Source: Pratylenchus scribneri
Taxonomy: Eukaryota > Nematoda > Chromadorea > Rhabditida > Pratylenchidae
Direction: 5' to 3'
DNA: 64,000 bases
NCBI GenBank assembly: GCA_030063045.1
Contig: JAQSEB010000020.1
Location: forward strand, 496,001-560,000
Each line of letters opens with the position of its first letter. Position 1 is the stretch's first letter. The notes beneath the pieces were generated by a model. That model was given only the letters and a program-made list of their open reading frames with translations. It was not told the DNA's origin and did not search any database. Made by a program: the position numbers and the translations under genes. Positions 1 through 11,177 of this stretch are shown piece after piece.

Positions 1-19
1 ATTCCCAAAAAAAACCCAC

Positions 20-934
20 CTCAACCCCTCGTTCCTTCAGCGTTTTTATGGTTTTTGCAGTGCCAGTCATTTGTTTGGCAAAACGCGCCAGCCCTGGACG
101 GTTTCGGTGAACTCTGTAGGATAACATTCGCTCACAAATTTTCTCCAATTCATCGAGCAGCCAGGCTTCAGCTTCATCCGGGCGCTTAACATTTATTAAA
201 GGAATTAATTTTATTTTTTATGGTAAAAGAGGCAAAATTATTCTTTCTGGAAAAATGTAAAACCTTCTTTCCGGAAAAGTGGAACCGGAAAAGTGCAAAT
301 TAATTCTTTCCGGAAAAGTGCAACCGGAAAAGTGCAAATTAATTCTTTCCGGAAAAGTGGAACCGGAAAAGTGCAAATTAATTCTTTCCGGAAAAGTGCA
401 ACCGGAAAAGTGCAAATTAATTCTTTCCGGAAAAGTGGAACCGGAAATAGTGCAAATTAATTCTTTCCGGAAAAGTGCAACCGGAAAAGTGCAAATTAAT
501 TCTTTCCGGAAAAGTGCAACCGGAAAAAGTGCAAATTAATTCGTTCCGGAAAAATACAACCGGAAAGAGTACAATAATTCTTTCCGGAAAAATTGAGGAA
601 TTATTTCTGTTAACTCATTATTTTATTTTAATCCCAAATTTTTTGCTTTTTAATTCAATACAAATTTTTATTAATCCCATTTTCGCACCATTTTTGGTGG
701 CAATCTGCCAACATCGGCGTCCAATTCGGCGGCAAAAACCATGCAGGATTCGCATTTTGTAGGCATATAAAATTCTCGGTCATCTTCTTTTTGAGCGATA
801 CAATGAATTGGAAGTGGAATGGCGAAAACGATGAAGAGAAGAAAAATGAAGGTAGCGAATTTGGAATGACGATACTTTTTGGTGTTGTATTTGTCGATTT
901 GTTGTGGTCGATTGGGAAATCGGGAAGGAGTCAT
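20..934 (-). CDS. Canopy family (CNPY3/4-like) ER saposin-like protein, 3' end outside window
   Basis: Two exons are visible, 689-934 and 20-184 on the minus strand; the gene continues past the window start. The likely start is the ATG at 934 (MTPSRFPNRP); an in-frame ATG at 1018 is less likely because it adds only basic low-complexity residues. Residues about 27-45 form a hydrophobic signal or signal-anchor segment (TFIFLLFIVFAIPLPIHCIA). The mature part starts with KCESCMVFAAELD, the canopy CxxC signature. Exon 2 has ICERMLSYRVHRNR and RFAKQMTGTAKTIKTLKERG, matching the CERxLDYxVHxxR and RFAKxMxxTxxTLxxLVxKGV core of CNPY3/4. The family consists of ER-luminal chaperone-like proteins, CNPY3/4 assisting Toll-like receptor maturation in vertebrates. 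The segment between the two blocks is shorter than in vertebrates. Family is fairly sure; the exact paralogue is not. The intron holds a minisatellite. Confidence 0.72.
236..600 (+). repeat. CCGGAAAAGTGCAA minisatellite in canopy intron
   Basis: About nine imperfect tandem units of 35-40 bp built from TTAATTCTTTCCGGAAAAGT followed by a second GCAACCGGAAAAGTGCAAA block. Alternating GCAA and GGAA variants show a higher-order dimer. It lies wholly inside the canopy gene intron (185-688). The same unit recurs at 33.6-34.5 kb in opposite orientation on the chromosome. Confidence 0.9.
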
Positions 935-1220
935 CTTTTTTGTAATTAAGGATTTTTTTCCGATTAAATTTTTTCTCATAATAAATTTTCGAAAATTCCT
1001 TTCCAAATAAATTTTCAAAAATGTTACAAAATAAATTTACAGAAATTTCTCTGGCTATCCTGACTAAAATATTCTTTTCCGCCTAAATTTTGTAGCTTTT
1101 TTATTCAAAATTCATAAAATAGAAAATAATTAATAAAAATTTCGTAAATTTCCCTCCATAAATTTATTCTGGGTATCTCAATTTTGCCCTTCTTTTTTAT
1201 TTACTTCATTCTCATCATTA

Positions 1221-2363
1221 TTATTGATGTTGTTGCTGAGCAGAATTTGATGTTCCGGGTTGATCGACCATCTGCTGCTGCTGTTGTTGTTGATTTTGTT
1301 GCTGGGAGGAGGATGGGATTGGCTGGGAATGTTGCTGAAAAATTAGAATACAAATTATTGTTTTTTGAATAGAAATTTGTAGTATTTATTACCACATTTT
1401 ATGAACTAGGAAAAAAAATATATTTATTTTTAAACTATATAGTAAAATAAAAAAAGTAGATTTTAATCATGGTTTTTTGGTTGAAAAATCGACCGAAAAT
1501 TTACAAAATTGTGTTTTTAAATACTTTTTTTGAACAAAAATTAATTGAGAAAATTTTTTATTAAATTTTACTTAAATTAAAATGCAAAATAAAAATGCTT
1601 CAGTCATATTTTTCCTCATTTTTGGTTGCAAATTTTGACTGAAAAATCTAATTTCCGAAAAAAATTAAAATATTTTCGAATTTAATTTCCATTTTTAAAA
1701 TATGGACCAAAAACACAAAATTATATTTAATTTCCTTCCCAGCCCAAAACCATACCTGGAGTCGATGCCGAACTCGCATGTAATAATGCCATTGGAGGAG
1801 TTGTTGATCCTCAATGTAGCGTGCATTTTCAACGGAAGCAATTGCCTCACGGAATTCCGCATTTTGCAGTGCCTCCAGGAAGAACAGGCATTGAGGGTAT
1901 TTGAGGGTTCTAAAAATTAAATTAAATATTTCTTTATCAATTAATTAAGAAAATGTGTGGAATTTTTAGTAATTAATTTTAAATAAATTTAAATTTCTCC
2001 CACCTGGCATATTCGGGTCGTTTGAAGTAGAGCAAATATTTGAGGTAATTAATAAAATATTCCTCCTTGAAGTAGCCGCGTTGTGCCAAATCTAACAAAT
2101 ATAAAATTAAAAATTATATTATTTAATAATTCCGAATTTATTTAATTAAAATTTTTATTTAAAATTTAAATAATTAAAAATTTAGAATTTAATAAATTAA
2201 AAATAAATATTTTAAAAATTCGAATTAATATAGAATAATTAAAATATTAATTATCAAAAATTTTAAAAAACGCACGATTCAAATAATGTGGATTGGCCAA
2301 TGCTTGCACAAATTCGCATTCAATTTCGAAACGTCGTTTGTTGCTTTCGTCCACCGGTGGCAT
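1221..2363 (-). CDS. MED31: Mediator complex subunit 31
   Basis: Four exons (2276-2363, 2004-2091, 1756-1909, 1221-1334) join in phase to a 147-residue protein starting MPPVDESNKRRFEIECEFVQ. The conserved MED31/Soh1 core is intact: ALANPHYLNHLAQRGYF, then INYLKYLLYFKRPEYAR, then TLKYPQCLFFLEAL and DDQQ-like IEDQQLLQWHYYMR. The last exon adds a Q-rich tail (QQQNQQQQQQQMVDQ) typical of metazoan and yeast Mediator tails. MED31 sits in the middle module of Mediator and bridges activators and RNA polymerase II in the nucleus. It lies about 400 bp downstream of the DNA ligase gene on the same strand and about 290 bp upstream of the canopy gene, so a polycistronic unit is possible. Length and motif order match the family. 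Confidence 0.93.
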
Positions 2364-2760
2364 TCATACAAATTCAATAAATAAAATTCTTTTAAAAATA
2401 AAAAATAAAATTAATAAAATATGGAAAAAATATTTTCATAAAATTTGACAAAATTTATGAATTAAAAATTTCAAATAAATTAAATCCGGCTAAATTGTTT
2501 ATTCAAAATAAAAAAAAATATCAAGAAGGCGTGAGTGAGGATCGAGGAAAATTAGTATTATTCAAAAAGCAAATAAATTGTTCGAATTAATATTGAAAAA
2601 ATAAATAAATTGGTCGTTTAAAATTGAAAAAAAAATAAATAAATTGGTCGAATTAATATTGAAAAATAAACAAATCGGTTGGTCGATTAAAATTGAAAAA
2701 AAAATAAATAAATTGGTCGATTAAAATTGGTGAATTGTGTTTTTCCGTTTTCTCATCAAA
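2364..2760 (-). other. Intergenic spacer LIG1-MED31
   Basis: AT-rich spacer with no coding potential. About 2575-2735 holds four irregular copies of a roughly 45-bp unit containing AAATTGGTCGATTAAAATTG. I see no convincing trans-splice acceptor just upstream of the MED31 start. Confidence 0.6.
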
Positions 2761-5700
2761 TCAATAATTTTCCTCATCATCGTCCGGGTCCAACGGTTTT
2801 TGCCGGTTCTTCACCTGCTCCTGATTTCGGTACATGTCGGCCACTTGCTGGGCTGATGTGGCATCCTCCGGCTTTTTGTCTTCTAAAAATAATTTATTTT
2901 TATTTATTTAATTTTTATTCGGTTAAAATTATTTAAATTTATGGAAATTTTTTACTGTTTATTAAATTTTATTCCCAGCATTTTCTTGAATAAACTAATC
3001 ATTAATTAAAAATAATTAAATTAAAACTATTAGAAATTTTTTAAAATTATTTATTGTAATTTTTGGCTAAAATTATTTACAATTTTGGGAAAATAAAAAA
3101 TAATTAAACATCAGTCAATCAAAAATGAACTTTAATTTGCACAATAAAAGAGAAAATTAATAGAACCATATCATGTGGTCCTATAGTATAGCGGTTAGTA
3201 CACTGGACTTTGAAATGCAAAATTGCAAGGTGAAGTTATCCAGTAACGGCGGTTCGAATCCGCCTAGGACCTAATCATTTTTTCCTACTTATTTAATATT
3301 TTTAAGTGCTTAATTTCACCCGTAGTTGACTTATTTGTGAGAAAAATTTTTTTAAATAATTTTAAATAAAAATTTATTTTCACCTCTTTCCCGAACGAAA
3401 CGTGGAAAACGCAGCGAAATGCCCTTCTCTCGATCAACCAGGCCTAGGGCGGCCAAATGCCTCGGTGAAATGGACATGTCGGCGGCCTTCACCTCCCAAA
3501 CAATGACGGGATCGAACCAATGGTCGGGTGCTAGTGAATCGTCGAATTGATAATAGGGACGAGGCTGTAAAAAATTTGAGGTATTTTTAAAAGGATTTTT
3601 TGATATTTTCTCTCTAAATTACCTTTGAAATGCGATGTTCCTGCAACTGTTCATATTGTTTTTTGAGGTCCTCATCCTTGAAGCCAGTGCCAATCTAAAA
3701 AATGAATGATAAATTGCTTAAAAATTTATTAAAATAAATCAAAAAATACTAGTTAAAAATAACGCAAAATCTGTAAAAAGAATTTTTTTAGGCTTAATTA
3801 AAATTAAATTCATCTGTAGGTCAAAAAATCCATTAAAATTAAACTACAAAGATAAAATGATTTTTACGAATTTCAAAAAACACTCCAAGCAGATTCTATT
3901 CTAACCCTGCTGACCTAAATTTAATTTTTCTATAGGGATTTTGGCTAAACCTCTCTACCTTAAAAACTAATATTTGGTTCCAAAATTAAAATTAAAAAAA
4001 AATATTATATAAATTAAAATGCCAAAAAATCCCCGCGAATTACCTTTGCAATTGATTGATATTGTTCAGTGTCCGGATCGTAGCATGCCAGCAAATAGCC
4101 CCCATAGACGCCAGTCCTTTTTCCCGTTCCACAATAACCGCCAATGACCACCAAATCCAGGGTGTCGCCCACTCCCTCCAAATAATCCTTCTTCAGCTTC
4201 AGCCAATTCCGGGAGCGTTTTGCAATTTCATAGGTGGCATTCTCGTCCAGACATTTCACCATAAGGCCTAAAATAGGGAATTTTGGATTAATTTTTTTAT
4301 TAAATTTGGTAGATTTAACATTTATTTGAAATTTGACTAAGCAAATTTGGATTAAAATTAAATTAACAAATTTGGATCTATCCGAAATTCCATATATCTA
4401 AAATCCATAGGGATAATTTTATAATTTTTCTAAGACTAAAGCTCTAAATTTATTAGCCAAATTCTTATCCTCCGAGAGCTGAAAATTAAACTCAATTAGT
4501 CCTAATTTTTCTCTTGTGGATATTTTGGGTAAAGGGATTTTGAGACAAGAAAAATTTGGAGGAAGATTTTTTAATTTTTTTGACACCCAGCACCAACATA
4601 TATTTTTGGTGAAAGCAAATTTTAAAAGGAATCCATTCTTAGGAATATATTTTTAATTTTTCCTCTTTAAAATCTCCATAGCTATTTTCTAGAATGATGG
4701 TTTTAATTAAAGGTTTAAGGCCTTAATTAGCTTTCGGCGATTTTCAAAATGTTTCCTTTTTTAGAGATTTTGGTTAAGGGATTTTTCAGGGAATTCAAAT
4801 TAACTCCTTTCTTTATGAATTTTGCTAAAGGCTAATTTTAATTTGCCTTTTTTTGATTGATTTCCAATTTTCTCGAATTTCCAAATCAAATTGATAGGTC
4901 AATTAAATCCCCAAAAATCCCTCTACCTTCACAATTGCCCTTGACCGATTCGTCCAAAAACAGCTGAATTTCCTCGGTGTCCCCAGTGTCCATTGAATTG
5001 GCAAAAACGACACTGCCTTCGGCCTCAATGAATGTTTCCCGGAGGAGTTTGCGCCGTTCACGATAAGTTTTGCCGGTCAACGATTCCCCATTGTGATAGA
5101 GCAAATCGAAGAGGAAAACGCAAACTTTCACTTCAATTGTGCTGCCATCGCCAACATTCTAAATTGGAGAAGTATTAGAAATAAATTTTGAAAAATTGTT
5201 AAAAAAGTTAAAAATATTGATCTTCAGAATGCAATAAAATTTGGAATAAATTTTAATAATTTTCTAGTAAAATTAATATAAGTTTTTCCTGATTTTTTTA
5301 AAATCTTCAACTGTCCCTAAAATTTTTCCAAATTACATATTTAAAATCCAATTTATTAGTGGTGACTGGTGAGGGATAGGTTTTGAACTATTTTTGTAAG
5401 TATCATATTTGATGGGAAAGCAAATAAATATAATGTTTTGGAGTACTTTTTTTCATTTTTTTTTGACCTATATTTATCTGTTTTGATATTTTTTTTAAGG
5501 GAAAACAGAAAATTTTATTAGAATATGCAATAAAAAACAAGAATTACCAATTTTAAAGTTCCGATTCCCGAAATTATTTTGTGATTTTTCATTCAAAAAA
5601 TCACTTCCCTTTTTGTTTTGTGTCGGATAATCTAATTTGTATTGATTCTTATTCCCATAAAATGTAAATTCTAAATTCAATTTTCTATAATTTCTTTTAC

Positions 5701-7588
5701 CTTCCTTTTCCTGGTTGAGAGCACTTGGAATGGTAGAATTTGTTTAGCCTCCACATCCCAGGCAACCACCTCCCCATCCGCAATCAATTCTTTGGTATTT
5801 TCTCGAATGCATTTTGGAATGCGCTGAACAATGTCCGGATATTTGCCTGTATTGTCCTCTTGGTTACGGCTGAAAATTTTCACAGAGCCATCGGCGAGCA
5901 AATGAATCTGAAATTTTAAAAATTTTCGTTTTTTGAATAAAAAATTTTATGAAAAATTCTTCCAAACCTGACACCGTTCCCCATCATATTTCCATTCGCA
6001 TGCGAATTCGGCACCACTAAATCTGCGCAACACTTCATCCACTCCTTTGGTTGGATGGGCCAACATTGGTTTCAGCGGAATGCCCGGCATCAATTTGCAT
6101 TCATCCGGGAGAGCGGAAATGCCCGAACGCAAGGCAACCTCCAAAATTCGGCCATAATTTGGACATTCACTAATAATTTAATTTATATTTATCAATTTGC
6201 AAAAAGTTTTTCGCTTACGAATATACGGTTTTCAATGTATTCAAATCATCTTTCATTTTCTTCTCCAATTCTTTTGCGGGAAGTTTCTTTTCTGAAAACA
6301 ACAAATTAATAAATAATAAAATTAGATTTTAAATTTTTGGAGCCACAACCCAAAGGAGGCATTATTCACTGCAAAAATTTAGAGGTCTCGGATTCGAATC
6401 CGTATTTTTTTTTTATCGATTTTGATGCACATTTTTATTCATTTTTTGCGCATTAAACCCGCTAATGTTATCCCAAAATATTTCCATAAACTAACTTTGC
6501 TCTCCCAACTCCACTGTGGTGAATGCATTTGCCAATGCCGAAATCAAGGACTGTTCGGCCAAACCAATGCGCAACTTTCCCTGCAAACATCGAACCAAAT
6601 AGCGGGCCTCACATTCCACACATGGATTCAGCAAGGATTGAATTGCTTTTATCTTCTTATCCACTGACTAAAAATGTATTTTTAATGTTTGTGGAGTGGA
6701 TTGTAAAAAAACTAATGGCGAAAAGATTATAATAGTTTAAGGGTTTATGTCCTACATTCACAAACCAAATATATCTAAAATTGGATAGAGCTGGTCAAAA
6801 CGCATTGAACGGTATATAATTTGTCATAGATTGGTCAACAATTAAAGGGTATTAATTAAACGGTTTAAACCAACTTTGGTTTAATGGTTCAAAACTAAGT
6901 TAGAATTTAGTTAAACCCAAACCAAAACATAATCAAATGATGCGTCTTGAAGAGATATATCGATTGCGTATAAGGGTTTTTAGAATCATTGAACCGCTAT
7001 AATCTTTTCAGCATTTTACTAAATTGAGTATGAATTGCAAATAAGAAAGCAAACCGCAGTTCCCGACATTTGGGCAATTTCTCGCAATTTGTTGAAAACA
7101 TGTGGAACGGTGAGTGGTGGTGGTTTGAACAATGTTTGTTGGTTACTGCGACTTTGCTGTGCCACAATGCCAAGGTCACCTTTGGTCTTCAGGTCCGCTT
7201 TGATTTTGTCCACCTTTTCAAATTAATTTAATCGATAATTTATTCAGTCTTTATTAAACCGTTCGTCCAGTCGATGCGGCCAGCGCTTTCATCAAATGAC
7301 TTTCGGCAATGCCCAACTCCAATCCTTCGTAGTCTGGCCCTAACTTGTTGACGCATAAATGCACCGCCGGGTTCAAATCATTGGGTGAAAGGCGAATGGC
7401 TGCGACGAAAAACTCCGAAAGTGTTTTGATTATATCATTTCGTCCGGAAATTGCTTCGATGTTTTCCAGCGTTTTTGCCAAAGCCAAATAGGGAATCCTT
7501 AAGAAATAAAGATCAGAATATTTAGCAAAGATTTGAAGTTATACTTGTCTCCTTTTTTCCACTTTGTTTGTTCAATGATTTTTTCCAT
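2761..7588 (-). CDS. LIG1: DNA ligase 1 (ATP-dependent replicative ligase)
   Basis: About 12 exons on the minus strand, roughly 7541-7588, 7260-7499, 7040-7215, 6490-6667, 6220-6295, 5970-6170, 5700-5910, 4920-5160, 4045-4265, 3620-3695, 3385-3567 and 2761-2884. The DNA-binding domain opens with [20 protein letters not shown]. The adenylation motif is [10 protein letters not shown], with the catalytic lysine. It is followed by [20 protein letters not shown], then [13 protein letters not shown], then [20 protein letters not shown], and the OB fold with [17 protein letters not shown] and GISLRFPRF. These match human LIG1 nearly end to end. It seals Okazaki fragments and repair nicks in the nucleus. 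The best visible start (7588, [10 protein letters not shown]) leaves out the roughly 200-residue N-terminal region that carries the PCNA motif in other animals, so an upstream exon may be missed. Introns host a VNTR-MITE and an antisense tRNA. Confidence 0.95.
3177..3272 (+). tRNA. tRNA-Gln (anticodon TTG) with intron
   Basis: The acceptor stem GGTCCTA pairs perfectly with TAGGACC, followed by discriminator T at 3272. The A box (TATAGCGGTTAGTACAC) and B box (GGTTCGAATCC) are canonical. The anticodon stem CTGGA (3203-3207) pairs with TCCAG (3239-3243). The loop reads C-T-TTG-A, then a 24-nt insertion (3214-3237) at the canonical 37/38 intron site, then A. The spliced tRNA would be 72 nt. It lies antisense within the last intron of the DNA ligase gene. 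Anticodon assignment rests on the loop alignment. Confidence 0.9.
6330..6412 (+). repeat. tRNA-like degenerate sequence
   Basis: A T-arm-like GTCTCGGATTCGAATCCGTA (6386-6405) is preceded by sequence with only a faint D-arm and no paired acceptor stem. It lies in a ligase intron and is probably a decayed tRNA or tRNA-derived SINE. Confidence 0.4.
6722..7014 (+). mobile_element. VNTR-MITE copy, one core unit (LIG1 intron)
   Basis: About 290 bp with imperfect terminal inverted repeats (AAAAGATTATAATAGTTTAA at the left end, and the complement of AAAAGATTATAGCGGTTCAA at the right end). Internal order: GTCCTACATTCACAAACC, TTGGATAGAGCTGGTC, ACGCATTGAACGGTATATAA, one GGTCAACAATTAAAGGGTAT unit, AAAACTAAGTTAGAATTTAG, and AATCAAATGATGCGTCTTGA. 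It is the simplest, probably near-ancestral, form of the family. Confidence 0.8.
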
Positions 7589-8170
7589 TTTTCTTGCTTT
7601 CCTGTATTGGCGTAAAAATTGTAAATTTGGAGTTGAAGAATGGAATGAAAATAGTAAACGGTTTGTAGCCAAACGAATAATAATGTCAATTTTAATTCAA
7701 CGGCTTATAATATTTTTGTTGAATGAGACTGAAAATTTGTTTATTTAAGAGCTGAGAATGGAAATGGAAATTAGTTTATTTAAGATGTTTAGTTTATGTT
7801 TACTTGTGGGTGGTCTATTTTTTGGCAAACTATAAAAGGCTGAATTAGATTAAAAATTTCTGTCAACTTTTTAGAAATCGATTGGATCGGACCGGAACCG
7901 GACCTTTAACTTTTCGAAAATATTATGCTAAGATATTTTTATCCAAACCGGGTTTATAAATTCGCTGCAGGCGCAGGGATTAAACCAAAAAAACGAATGA
8001 ATGATGGTTTAAGATTAGCGTGTTGGAAAAATCCTTATCCTTAAAACCTGTTTAAGACATGATTCGATGAATTTATAGCAAAACATGACTTAATTGAAAT
8101 GTTTTAAACAACCATTTAAGGGAAACAAAACGACCAAACACATTCATTTATTATTTTTTTTAGATATTGA
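7589..8170. other. Divergent spacer between LIG1 and fucosyltransferase
   Basis: AT-rich spacer between two head-to-head genes, so it should contain both promoters. No TATA box or shared motif stands out. The missing N-terminal part of DNA ligase 1 was sought here on the minus strand without success. Confidence 0.5.
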
Positions 8171-11100
8171 ATGGCCAAATTTTGGTTCCGATTTTTAATT
8201 ATTGGCTTTCTTCTGGTTTTATTCTCAACCTTCATCATTTGGCAATTTTTTATTCAACCATGCTATGAAGCAGTGTATTCTTCTGAAAAACAACAACAAC
8301 AACAAAAGCTCCAAATCTCAAACATTGGTAAATATTGATTTTTTATTAGGACAATTTAATTTGCTTATTCCAGAATCTTCACTGAATGCTACTAATAATA
8401 AACCATTAATTTTGGTATGGACAAGGATATTTCGTGAACAAACGATGAAACTGGAATCAGATTGTAAATTTTTGTGCTTAATTCACAAATCATAGACACT
8501 TATTTTTTAAGGTCCACTCTATGATAAATGCCTGATGACATATGAACACGGTGAATTGCCGCGTGCCAATGCCGTCATTTTCCACATCCCAGACATCAAA
8601 TGGAGTCAACAGATCAAAGGGCCCAGCATGTCATTCGATTTGCCCGAATTGCCGGACATTCCGCCAAATAATCAACAACAATCCAAACGGGTGAATGTGT
8701 TCTTGAGCCAAGAGAATCCATCGACACTTTCTCGCTATTACAACACCAACGAGCTGGCCAAAACATGTTTCTTTTTTATTTCTTTTAAATTAAATTTTTA
8801 AGTAGCGGATTCGTACCCACATCCCACGACCATATAGAATAAATTAGTGAGAAAAATTGGGGTACTAATGCAATTTAGTTGCTGGAAAGAAAAAAGGATG
8901 ATGAAGATGAAGATAGAGAAGAAGATAATGATGAAAGAAGATCATCCTCAGCTTCATCTCATCATCATCATCATCCCTTTTCCCTTCCAACACCTAAACT
9001 GCACTAGTACCAAAATTAGCTAAAAAATGTCTTATCCAATGCGGTTTCGAACCGACGACCCTATAAAATAAATTAATGATGAAAATTAGCAGAAAAATTC
9101 TCATCAGTCAGATACAAAGCGGGTTCGAACCCACGAACCAATAGAATAAATTATTGTAGTAAAAGATTAGTTTAAAAAAATTCCCGGTTCAACGCGGGTT
9201 AGAACCCCCGACTCTAATAGGAATAAATTTTTGAGAAAAATTAACCAAAAATTTTACGGTTCATCATTTTCCAGCTCGAAACTATTTCCACTGGGTGATG
9301 TCACATTTGCGCTCTTCCCATCTACCAATGCCATATGGTGGCTTTTGGGTCAATCCCGAGAGGACAAAACAACTCGGCTTCCCGCCCATTCAATTGCCCA
9401 TTGACTCTGACACACTTTTGAAGGGGAAACTGGTGAAAGGCATCCTTTGGTTTGTGTCAAATTGCGACTCATCTTCAAAGAGGGAGCTGGCCGTAAAGGC
9501 ATTGGCCAAGTAAATTTTAAATTTTAGAATATTTTTACAAATTTTTTAAGGTATATTCCCGTGAAAATTGCTGGAAAATGTGCAGAAAATTCGGAAGACC
9601 GCGAATTATGTCCAAGGAGTGCACCAAATTGTGATCACATTTTCGATCAATACTATTTCTACATTGCGGCCGAAAATGATGTATGCAAAGATTACATTAC
9701 GGAGAAGTGGTGGGGCAGATATAAGCTGCCGGCCATTCCAATTGTGCTACGCAAATGGATTTATGACGGGTTTCTATTATTAATTTCTTAAATATTTAAA
9801 ATTAGTAATTAGCACGTTTGCTACCAATTTTTAATTCCAATTACCGTATTTGGCCTGAAATGTACAGTAGAATATGCTAAAATGCATAAGAGTCAGTATA
9901 CACCAAGTAGAAAAAAAATAACCTCCATTGGACGGAATCGAACCCGTGACCTCAAAATTTCAGTCCTCTCTTTTCTCTTTGGATCGAAAATTTTCTCAAT
10001 TTTATTTGGACTAGAAATAAACTTTACAAAAAAGTGGACAACCAAACCCGAAAAAAATAATTTTCGTTCAAGACTTCAACATTTTACAAAAATGAAGGGT
10101 CCCTCCCTCCCCTAGCGTCTGTCGAATTTTTCATAAAAAAAATTTTAAATAAAATATTCTTTATTAATTTTATCGAGTCAGTAAAAGTGCATAAAAGTGA
10201 CAATCAAGCTCAAAAAATTTTTTCTAGAACCGATTCAAATTCAAACACATGACCTAAATTTTCCAAGGGTGAGGCCTCTTTGGAATCAAAAAATTTCTAA
10301 AATTTTTTTCTGATAAAATCTTATCGTTTACCTTTAAATTTATTCACAGTGTTGTTCCAAACAATTCCTACATTGCAATGGACGAATTCAGAGGGCCCAA
10401 ACAATTGGCCGAATATTTGCACAATTTGATGGACAATCCGGAAGAATATTTGCGGCATTTTGAGTGGCGCCGCCAAAATTGGTCCATTGCACCTTGGAAT
10501 CATGCAAATTATAGAATTGGTTAATTTTATGATATTAATTATTCAATTTGTTTAATTTGTCGCAAAAACATTGAAAATCCTAAAATAATTATAATGATTT
10601 AAGTAAGGGTTTGTCCTTTATCACCTAAAGCCTAAACCATTTATCCAAAATTGGATAGACCTGGCCAAAACGCATTGTTTTGTGGTTTGGTCAAAATTAA
10701 AGGGTATTAAACGGTTTAAACCCATTTTGGTTTGGTCAACAATTAAAGGGTATTAAACGGTTTAAACCAATTTTGGTTTGGTCAACAATTAAAGGGTATT
10801 AAACGGTTTAAACCCATTTTGGTTTAATGGTTCAAATTCAAAACTAAGTTGGAATTTGGTTAGATGCAAAGCCAAAACATTATCAAATGATGCATCTTGA
10901 CGATTATCGATTGGGTTTAAGATTTAGGGATCTAGGACAAACCATTAAACCTTTAAAATTTTTTCCACATTTTCAATAATTTTATTTATTTTAATTTCCA
11001 TTTTTTTTAAAAGGTCAATGCGGTTTATGTGAACGTTTATTGCGATTGGCACGGGGAGAGGAGCAAATGCCCAGCACAATGCCAAATGCCGTTGAATGGT

Positions 11101-11177
11101 TTGAGCGGGAATCAAAGTGTGAAGGAGGAAAATTTGCTGAAGAATGGTCAAAAATGGAAGAAAAAGGAACTGACTGA
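8171..11177 (+). CDS. Alpha-1,3-fucosyltransferase, GT10 family
   Basis: Seven exons (8171-8327, 8374-8463, 8512-8766, 9275-9509, 9551-9769, 10350-10519, 11014-11177) join in phase to 429 residues. It is a type II Golgi protein: short cytosolic MAKFWFR, a membrane anchor at about residues 8-28 (FLIIGFLLVLFSTFIIWQFF), then a Q-rich stem. The catalytic domain shows VNVFLSQENPSTLSRYY, then YFHWVMSH, KYIPVKIAGKC, and the GT10 donor-binding motif FYIAAENDVCKDYITEKWW followed by AIPIVL. The enzyme transfers fucose from GDP-fucose to N-acetylglucosamine or core positions of glycans. The usual FEN of the motif reads AEN here. Introns carry a foldback repeat, tRNA-like fragments and a VNTR-MITE. The acceptor linkage cannot be read from sequence. 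Confidence 0.9.
8800..9240. repeat. Cluster of tRNA-like fragments and a foldback in FUT intron 3
   Basis: Several T-arm-like segments occur about 100 bp apart: CGGATTCGTACCCAC (about 8806), GCGGTTTCGAACCGACGACC (about 9041), GCGGGTTCGAACCCACGAAC (about 9120) and GCGGGTTAGAACCCCCGACT (about 9194). Each is followed by AATAGAATAAATTA-like sequence. Between the first two lies an inverted repeat (8853-9020) with arms containing TGGTACTAnTGCAnTTTAG and a GATGATGAAGATGAAG tract. None forms a complete tRNA. Confidence 0.55.
9895..9985 (-). repeat. tRNA-like fragment in FUT intron
   Basis: On the minus strand the segment contains AGGTCACGGGTTCGATTCCG, a good B-box/T-arm, but no matching acceptor or D-arm. 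It is likely a decayed tRNA or SINE head. Confidence 0.4.
10585..10965 (+). mobile_element. VNTR-MITE copy, three core units (FUT intron)
   Basis: It has the same modules as the other family members: GGGTTTGTCCTTTATCACC start, TTGGATAGACCTGGCC, three 46-bp GGTCAACAATTAAAGGGTAT units, AAAACTAAGTTGGAATTTGG, ATCAAATGATGCATCTTGAC and the terminal CTAGGACAAACCATTAAACC. The ACGGTATATAA module is missing. Confidence 0.8.
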
